Shown: positions 61,298 to 62,778 of the stretch, in pieces
Layout of the letters: every line of letters starts with the position of its first letter
How positions within the stretch are numbered: position 1 is the stretch's first letter
Assembly (NCBI GenBank): GCA_013139135.1
Contig: WTBJ01000006.1
Coordinates: 1 to 62,778 of the forward strand
Direction of reading: 5' to 3'
Origin: Mycoplasmataceae bacterium
Lineage (GTDB): Bacteria; Bacillota_I; Bacilli_A; Mycoplasmatales; Hepatoplasmataceae
Length of the DNA stretch: 62,778 nucleotides
Notes under the pieces: generated by a model
What the model was told of the DNA's origin: nothing
What the model saw: only the letters and a program-made list of their open reading frames with translations
The model's database searches: none
Program-made: the position numbers and the translations under genes

Positions 61298-61789
61298 ATG
61301 AAAATTAATTTAGAAGAGCTTGCTTTAAAACAACGCAAGCTAGATAACTATATTTATCAAAATAGTCAATTAACAAGCCAGAACACCCTCAAAAAGAGAA
61401 TCTTTGCATTACTTGTTGAGGTTGGTGAAACTGCCAATGAATTGAGGTTTTTTAAGTTTTGAACTAAGAAACCTCCAGGTGACAAAGAAATAATTCTTGA
61501 AGAATTTATTGATATTATTCATTTTATTATTTCGATTGGAAATACAATTAATTTATCATTGTGAGAAATTGAAACAGATAGATCAAATGAGGATTTAATT
61601 GATTTGTTTATGAATCTTTATGAACAAATATTACTTTTTTCTAAAGCTAATAATGAAGGTCAATTTAAGAATATGCTTTTATCATTATTTATTATTTTAG
61701 AAAAATTGAATTATTCAAAAGAGGATATTGTTGCGATGTATTACCTAAAAAATAAGATAAATTTTGAAAGACAAAATAATAATTATTAA
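61298..61789 (+). CDS. All-alpha (type 2) dUTP diphosphatase
   Basis: This 163-residue protein is of the dimeric, all-alpha NTP-PPase class. Metal-binding helices are visible in EVGETANELRFFKFW and LEEFIDIIHFIISIG (ExxE then ExxD). The FKFW motif is typical of dUTPase type 2, which hydrolyses dUTP to dUMP and keeps uracil out of DNA. Two TGA Trp codons. Followed by a strong terminator. Confidence 0.88.
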
Positions 61790-61828
61790 AAAACAAGGGC
61801 TATAATAAACCCTTGTTTTTTAATAATT
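61781..61828. terminator. Bidirectional terminator between dUTPase and minus-strand gene
   Basis: Perfect 19-bp arms (61781-61799 and 61810-61828; core AAAAAACAAGGG / CCCTTGTTTTTT) with a 10-nt loop. T-runs on both strands suit the convergent genes. It overlaps the dUTPase stop. Confidence 0.88.
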
Positions 61829-61835
61829 AATTTAG

Positions 61836-62654
61836 TTAGACAAATAACTCTTCATTGGTTGGTGCACCATTAAAGATATATTTACTAATCTTTCAACCAT
61901 TTGCATCTCTTTTTACAATTAACAATTCACGATTATGTTTAACTGTAGGCATTCCTGTTTTCTTAGAAATTATTTGACTAATTGAATGCATAACAACATA
62001 ACCATTATTATGATATATTTCAAAATCTTTTATTTCAAATTTCATATTTAAACGGTATTTTTTAAAGACTGTTTGATAGTAATTTACAATGTTTTCTCTT
62101 CCAACTATTGTTGGTTCTTTTTCATTCATAATCATAGCATTTTTAGTATAAAAATTACTTAAATTGGAGTAATTACTTTCACTAATTGCAACTTCGTATT
62201 CTTTAACGATTTTCTTTAAGTTTGTGTAATCTTTGTTTTGATCATAAGCTGAATATTTCGGTTCAACTGGAATATCAGTAATTACATTTTTTTCTGATAA
62301 TGCATTAGCAATAGATTCTACGCTACCTTTTATTCCTTCTCTAACGCCAATTTTAATAATAAGTGATCAAAATCATATTGATAACATCATCATCGATACT
62401 ACCACGAATACAACAACAAGATCTATTATTATTATGCTTATAACACCAATAGCAAGACCATTCAATCCTCCGATTGTTACACAAAGTAATACATAAAAGA
62501 AGTTCATTAAAATTACTAAAACAATCGCTATAGTTTTAAATAATTTTTCATAATATTTGTTTCTCTCACCGAATTGTATTTTCTCTCTTTTGGGTTTTTT
62601 TCCTTTTATTTTCTTTTTATTAACCACTTTTTTGGGTTTTTTTTCTTTTGTCAT
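61836..62654 (-). CDS. Membrane protein with C-terminal NTF2/SnoaL-like domain
   Basis: This 272-residue minus-strand protein has a Lys-rich cytoplasmic N-terminus (residues 1-35) and two hydrophobic helices (about 40-62 and 68-98). A soluble domain at about 145-265 has the DUF4440/SnoaL-like cone-fold pattern: EYEVAISESNYSNLSNFYT, then GRENIVNYYQTVFKKY and a closing WKISKYIFNG. TGA Trp codons at two places join the parts. AGAAAGGTCC precedes the ATG. The ligand or enzymatic role is unknown. Confidence 0.7.
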
Positions 62655-62724
62655 TTGGACCTTTCTTTTTGTATTTATATATACAATTTGGCTCTATAGC
62701 CTCTTTAAGAATTATCCGCCTTTT

Positions 62725-62778
62725 TTAATTATTTTTGGTATTTAAATGACCCTTGTCTTTTTTATGAATTTTTTCAAC
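62725..62778 (-). CDS. Possible C-terminal fragment of a gene running out of the window
   Basis: The minus strand is open from the window edge to a TAA at 62727-62725 and gives 17 charged residues (VEKIHKKDKGHLNTKNN). This is too short to name. It would be the upstream neighbour of the NTF2-like gene, 70 nt away. Confidence 0.3.
   Translation of the reverse strand, partial: VEKIHKKDKGHLNTKNN

Noticed and set aside
62686-62697. Short palindrome GGCT-CTAT-AGCC upstream of the NTF2-like gene
   Set aside because: Only a 4-bp stem; no second copy seen, so not claimed as an operator.
1-62778. tRNA, rRNA, CRISPR or intact insertion sequence
   Set aside because: No TTCGA-type tRNA arms, no regularly spaced repeats, and no transposase motifs were seen on either strand.

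Overview
The window is AT-rich DNA from a wall-less bacterium (class Mollicutes). The main evidence is that TGA is read as tryptophan almost everywhere: hisS, aspS, alaS, parE, parC, rpoD, rplU and most other genes only become full length when TGA is a sense codon, and only TAA and TAG end genes. Compact gene packing, many overlaps of 1-30 nt, L33 and L27 of Gram-positive type, a Prp-processed L27, a NadD-YqeK fusion, SecDF, and an M.SssI-like methyltransferase fit the Spiroplasma/Entomoplasma-Mycoplasma lineage. The exact genus is inference. I saw no tRNA, rRNA, CRISPR array or intact insertion sequence.

Layout. 1-2600 is a small sugar-sensing or sugar-phosphorylating region: a gene-free leader with two related hairpins, two tandem stand-alone PTS IIB proteins with no visible IIC, a 570-nt non-coding gap, and a ROK-family protein that has a terminator-like hairpin directly before its ribosome binding site. 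2700-6400 holds an M42 aminopeptidase, then ftsZ followed by two unknown single-span membrane proteins. 6497-9352 encodes a large surface protein with seven RCC1-type repeats, sandwich domains and a C-terminal membrane anchor. 9394-12522 is accessory: an unknown gene, a 40-codon ORF, a frameshifted M.SssI-like DNA methyltransferase, a minus-strand repeat-tailed protein and a coiled-coil protein. 12538-17858 is metabolic (deoC, a YfcC-type carrier, a choloylglycine-hydrolase-family amidase, PnuC, L-lactate dehydrogenase).

17905-28476 carries secDF, hisS, a DJ-1 protein, aspS, a patatin-like lipase, several small membrane proteins and a second, divergent PnuC-like protein. 28476-33191 is parE-parC-rpmG. 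33216-38410 is yqeG-yqeH-nadD/yqeK-pepP-efp plus a pair of 3-TM proteins. 38419-43394 has tmcAL diverging from alaS, then ruvX and udk. 43528-47385 has greA, an unknown membrane protein, the rplU-prp-rpmA ribosomal operon, nadE and a convergent DUF192-like gene. 47433-59423 is a long dense housekeeping run (yebC, a degenerate J-domain protein, ybeY, dgkA, cdd, era, recO, glyS, dnaG, rpoD, trmK, a Nif3-like gene, a DEAD-box helicase, nfo). The end holds two unknown genes, an all-alpha dUTPase, and a minus-strand NTF2-like membrane protein.

Themes. NAD supply is unusually well represented (two PnuC-like importers, NadD, NadE), suggesting salvage of a pyridine precursor from the host. Nucleotide salvage is shown by DeoC, Udk, Cdd and dUTPase. 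Many transcription-unit-leading genes have a TATAAT box 4-15 nt before the ATG and no Shine-Dalgarno sequence, so they are probably leaderless. Two divergent gene pairs appear to share one palindromic -10 box. Convergent or unit-ending genes are separated by perfect AT-rich inverted repeats that can act as terminators on both strands.
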